A stretch of DNA of 14,174 nt, taken from Methanocorpusculum sp. Lineage in GTDB: Archaea > Halobacteriota > Methanomicrobia > Methanomicrobiales > Methanocorpusculaceae. Shown here piece by piece: positions 13,509 through 14,174 of the stretch (position 1 is its first letter; each line of letters starts with the position of its first letter). The position numbers and the translations under genes are program-made. The notes under the pieces were generated by a model. That model was not told the DNA's origin, made no database searches, and saw nothing but the letters and a program-made list of their open reading frames with translations. Location: positions 1 to 14,174 of the forward strand of contig JAFZFW010000021.1 of the NCBI GenBank assembly GCA_017555685.1, written 5' to 3'.

Positions 13509-13574
13509 ACCCCTATCTAAAGCTACTTGACCTCACAGGAGAACCATTCATTCAGCCGGAAAACGGTGACAAAA

Positions 13575-14174
13575 ATGAAGAATCTCTATAAGAAAATGGT
13601 CGATGAAGCGCTTGCCGCTCAGTACGCAGACATCGAAGTCCTGCGCAGACGCCGCGGAATGCGGTTCCACATGAAGGATGCAAAGCCCTATGTGGATGCA
13701 GTCGAAAAAATGACCGTCCTGCCGAACCAGAGTGCCGCAGTCATCAACCTCCACAAAGAATCAGTGAAAAACCATTTTACCGTCCTCTCCTCCTTAACAA
13801 CCCATGTCCGCGAAGAGGACGATCCTTTTGTTGAACACTATCAGACCCCGGTTGTTTTAGATATCCTCTGCAGCGAAGACGAAGCATTTGCAAAGAGCAT
13901 GGAAACCTTTGCCGATTCCATCCAGGCAAATGAAGCCCTTGTCGGACGGGAAGCCGTACGCTGTTATGCAGGATTTTACGGCCCGGTCTGTTCCGTGGAC
14001 TTTGCGCTCATGCCAGGTTCTACCAGCAATGTGGTAAACCGGATTTTAGCAAAGACCGAAATCCCGGAGAACCACAAAAAAGCAATCCTTGCCGCCAAAT
14101 CCTGGGGAATGAACACCTCCTACGGAATCGGCGACGTCTTCGCAAAATGCGTGGAAGCAGGAGACACCGTAGCA
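13575..14174 (+). CDS. Conserved archaeal protein, possibly DUF2193 (partial, 3' end outside window)
   Basis: The plus strand is open from ATG at 13575 to the window edge, 200 codons, with GGTGA at 13565-13569 as ribosome binding site. The product is soluble with no signal peptide or membrane span. It starts MKNLYKKMVDEALAAQY, has DAKPYVDAVEKM, then DDPFVEHYQTP (about 86-96), CYAGFYGPVCSVDFALMPG and SWGMNTSYGIGD near the end of the visible part. The pattern recalls a methanogen protein of about 500 residues annotated as DUF2193, from memory; the function of that family is unknown. Conserved-looking, dense motifs (GFYGP, WGMNTSYGIGD) suggest an enzyme or cofactor binder. It follows the MFS gene by 86 bp, after a terminator, so it is likely a separate unit. 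Family assignment is tentative; the coding call is strong. Confidence 0.7.
   Translation, partial: MKNLYKKMVDEALAAQYADIEVLRRRRGMRFHMKDAKPYVDAVEKMTVLPNQSAAVINLHKESVKNHFTVLSSLTTHVREEDDPFVEHYQTPVVLDILCSEDEAFAKSMETFADSIQANEALVGREAVRCYAGFYGPVCSVDFALMPGSTSNVVNRILAKTEIPENHKKAILAAKSWGMNTSYGIGDVFAKCVEAGDTVA

Noticed and set aside
1..14174. CRISPR arrays, insertion sequences, integrases or toxin-antitoxin pairs
   Set aside because: No regularly spaced repeats, transposase or recombinase motifs, or small paired toxin-like frames were found.

Overview
The window looks like an archaeal, methanogen-type chromosome, most likely order Methanomicrobiales and perhaps a Methanocorpusculum-like genome. The evidence is an archaeal RNase P RNA, TATA-like boxes about 25 bp before predicted transcript starts, GGTGA/GTGAG-type ribosome binding sites, T-run terminators, a TrpB2-type tryptophan synthase beta, a TrmB-family regulator, a COG1361-like surface protein, and a right-edge gene that resembles a conserved methanogen protein family. 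The genus is an inference. No CRISPR array, transposase or integrase was seen.

Left third (1-4057): a TatD-type metal-dependent hydrolase runs off the left edge on the minus strand. Upstream of it is trpB2, also minus. Divergent from trpB2 comes rnpB (plus), then glnA (glutamine synthetase) and a tRNA-Leu(CAG), each with its own promoter or terminator signals. This part is housekeeping and amino-acid/nitrogen metabolism. The tRNA is followed by a short, repetitive, pyrimidine-rich noncoding stretch.

Middle (4167-8483): a 57-residue two-helix membrane protein and a tight three-gene operon lie on the minus strand. The operon is a signal-peptide, membrane-anchored surface protein, then an ABC ATPase, then a MacB/FtsX-type permease; its joins are 1 nt apart and 8 nt overlapping. 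A TrmB-family regulator is transcribed divergently from it. Two different dyads sit on the two promoters, which suggests local control.

Right part (8517-14174): an unusual DAACS-like (glutamate/dicarboxylate symporter fold) transporter with an extra soluble N-terminal domain and altered substrate and sodium motifs. It converges on a 585-residue coiled-coil protein with a possible RmuC/PD-(D/E)XK-like C-terminal domain. A 14-TM-class MFS exporter (DHA2 type) is divergent from the coiled-coil gene, across an intergenic region containing a large dyad and overlapping hairpins. The last gene, cut by the right edge, is probably a methanogen-conserved protein (possibly DUF2193).

The candidates for something new are the altered symporter, the surface-protein/ABC/TrmB module with its operators, the coiled-coil nuclease-like protein, and the structured leader of the MFS gene. 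I see no clear evidence of a complete new defence or mobile system.
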